This document shows, one piece after another, positions 5,863 to 6,468 of a stretch of DNA of 6,468 nt. Below the pieces are notes generated by a model, which saw only the letters and a list, made by a program, of their open reading frames with translations, was not told the DNA's origin and made no database searches. The stretch's first letter is position 1. Each line of letters starts with the position of its first letter. This stretch comes from Bacteroidales bacterium. GTDB taxonomy: Bacteria; Bacteroidota; Bacteroidia; Bacteroidales; UBA10428. The stretch spans positions 1-6,468 of the forward strand of contig JAFGQQ010000501.1 of assembly GCA_016935595.1 (NCBI GenBank). The letters are read 5' to 3'. The translations under genes were made by a program, and so were the position numbers.

Positions 5863-6468
5863 TTAATTTGTTATAGGTATTTCAATTGTAGTAGTTACTC
5901 CTCGTCCAATAGCTGTATCAATATCCAAAATACCGCCAAGTGCCTTTACCCTGGCTTCAACATTTTTCAATCCAATTCCTGTATTTTCTTTAGTAATTTT
6001 TACCAGGTCAAATCCTATACCATTATCTTCAGTCATAAGTACAATGCTGTTTTTATGCTGGATAAGCTGTAATGTTAAATTTTTAGCTTCCGAATGTTTA
6101 AACGCATTATTCATTAATTCCTGTGCTATTCTATATATTCCAAATTCGAGTTTTTTAAACCTGCCATTAATGCCTGAAGTATAAAATGTAACATTAATTT
6201 TATTTAATTTATTCATTTTATCACATAAGTTTTCGAGTGCTGCAACCAAACCAAAATCTTCAAGTACCCGGGGCATTAAATCATGCGAAATACTTCGAAT
6301 ATCTATTGCAACGGAGTCGATCATTTGAGTTATATTGGCTATTTTTTCAAACACTTTGTTATTTTTTCCTTCTTTTAGATCGTCACTGGCCGATTCGAGG
6401 TAGATTTTTATAGTTGATAAAAGAGGCCCTATTCCATCGTGAATTTCTCTTGCAATTCTTTTTCTTTC
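5863..6468 (-). CDS. Sensor histidine kinase, HisKA_3/NarX type, C-terminal part, cut by the window edge
   Basis: The frame is open from the right edge to the TAA at 5863, giving the last 201 residues of a kinase whose sensor part lies outside the window. The fragment begins within the HisKA_3 dimerisation domain: E-R-K-R-I-A-R-E-I-H-D-G-I-G (1-14) with the phosphorylated His10 (codon 6439-6441). It continues with S-H-D-L-M-P-R-V-L-E-D-F-G-L (about 61-74), the usual second helix. The HATPase_c domain shows the N box E-L-M-N-N-A-F-K-H (117-125), the G1 box D-N-G-I-G-F (148-153) and the G2 region with G-I-G-L-K-N-V-E-A-R (164-173). An internal GTG at 6354 is not the start, because conserved kinase sequence including the phospho-acceptor histidine lies upstream of it. 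The kinase should autophosphorylate and pass phosphate to the response regulator encoded 9 bp downstream. The signal sensed cannot be told. Confidence 0.94.
   Translation of the reverse strand, partial: ERKRIAREIHDGIGPLLSTIKIYLESASDDLKEGKNNKVFEKIANITQMIDSVAIDIRSISHDLMPRVLEDFGLVAALENLCDKMNKLNKINVTFYTSGINGRFKKLEFGIYRIAQELMNNAFKHSEAKNLTLQLIQHKNSIVLMTEDNGIGFDLVKITKENTGIGLKNVEARVKALGGILDIDTAIGRGVTTTIEIPITN

Noticed and set aside
5678..6072. Two overlapping plus-strand open frames (5678-5866 and 5818-6072)
   Set aside because: Both are antisense to the response regulator and kinase genes, which have complete signature motifs.
5863..6354. Kinase gene starting at the GTG at 6354, as a free-standing ATPase-domain protein
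   Set aside because: The frame stays open to the window edge and the upstream 38 codons encode the HisKA_3 phospho-acceptor motif with its histidine, so the gene is longer and cut by the edge.
1..6468. A new defence system, mobile element or CRISPR-like array
   Set aside because: All seven genes belong to, or resemble, known families, no transposase, integrase, nuclease or toxin-like gene is seen, and there are no regularly spaced repeats beyond the single pair at 5162-5198.

Overview
The window looks like a piece of chromosome from an AT-rich member of the Bacteroidota. The evidence is the set of protein families: a LolC/E-type permease with the usual N-terminal block of that phylum, a DUF1343 protein, an Omp85-like barrel ending in the phylum's typical last strands, and a compact ECF sigma factor. 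Starts also lack Shine-Dalgarno sequences, and there is one good TAnnTTTG promoter box. No mobile element, tRNA, rRNA or CRISPR array is visible. The exact genus cannot be read from the sequence.

Layout from left to right: (1) 1-596, minus strand, is the N-terminal part of an FtsX/LolC-E type ABC permease that runs off the left edge and starts at a GTG. (2) 715-1926, plus strand, is a membrane-anchored DUF1343/GH171 protein (NamZ family, exo-beta-N-acetylmuramidase), divergent from the permease. (3) 1920-3770, minus strand, is an outer-membrane Omp85-like protein with a signal peptide, one POTRA-like domain and a barrel. It meets the NamZ gene tail to tail with a 7-bp overlap. (4) 3892-4377, minus strand, is a divergent universal-stress-protein-like protein. 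(5) 4463-5050, minus strand, is an ECF sigma factor. (6) 5203-5853, minus strand, is a NarL/LuxR-type response regulator. (7) 5863-6468, minus strand, is the C-terminal 201 residues of its partner HisKA_3-type histidine kinase, which enters from the right edge.

The left half is cell-envelope biology: lipoprotein release, peptidoglycan turnover and an outer-membrane barrel. The right half is signalling: a kinase and regulator pair 9 bp apart, then a sigma factor and a small stress-type protein, all on the minus strand. The gaps between these genes are short (85-152 bp) but contain perfect inverted repeats. One lies in front of the sigma gene (5077-5099), one runs into the start codon of the USP-like gene (4377-4404), and one lies in front of the barrel gene (3792-3809). 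A pair of 15-bp direct repeats lies between the response regulator and the sigma gene (5162-5198). These non-coding elements are the least ordinary part of the window. A cascade from the two-component system to the sigma factor is possible but inferred from position only. I see no convincing new multi-gene system.
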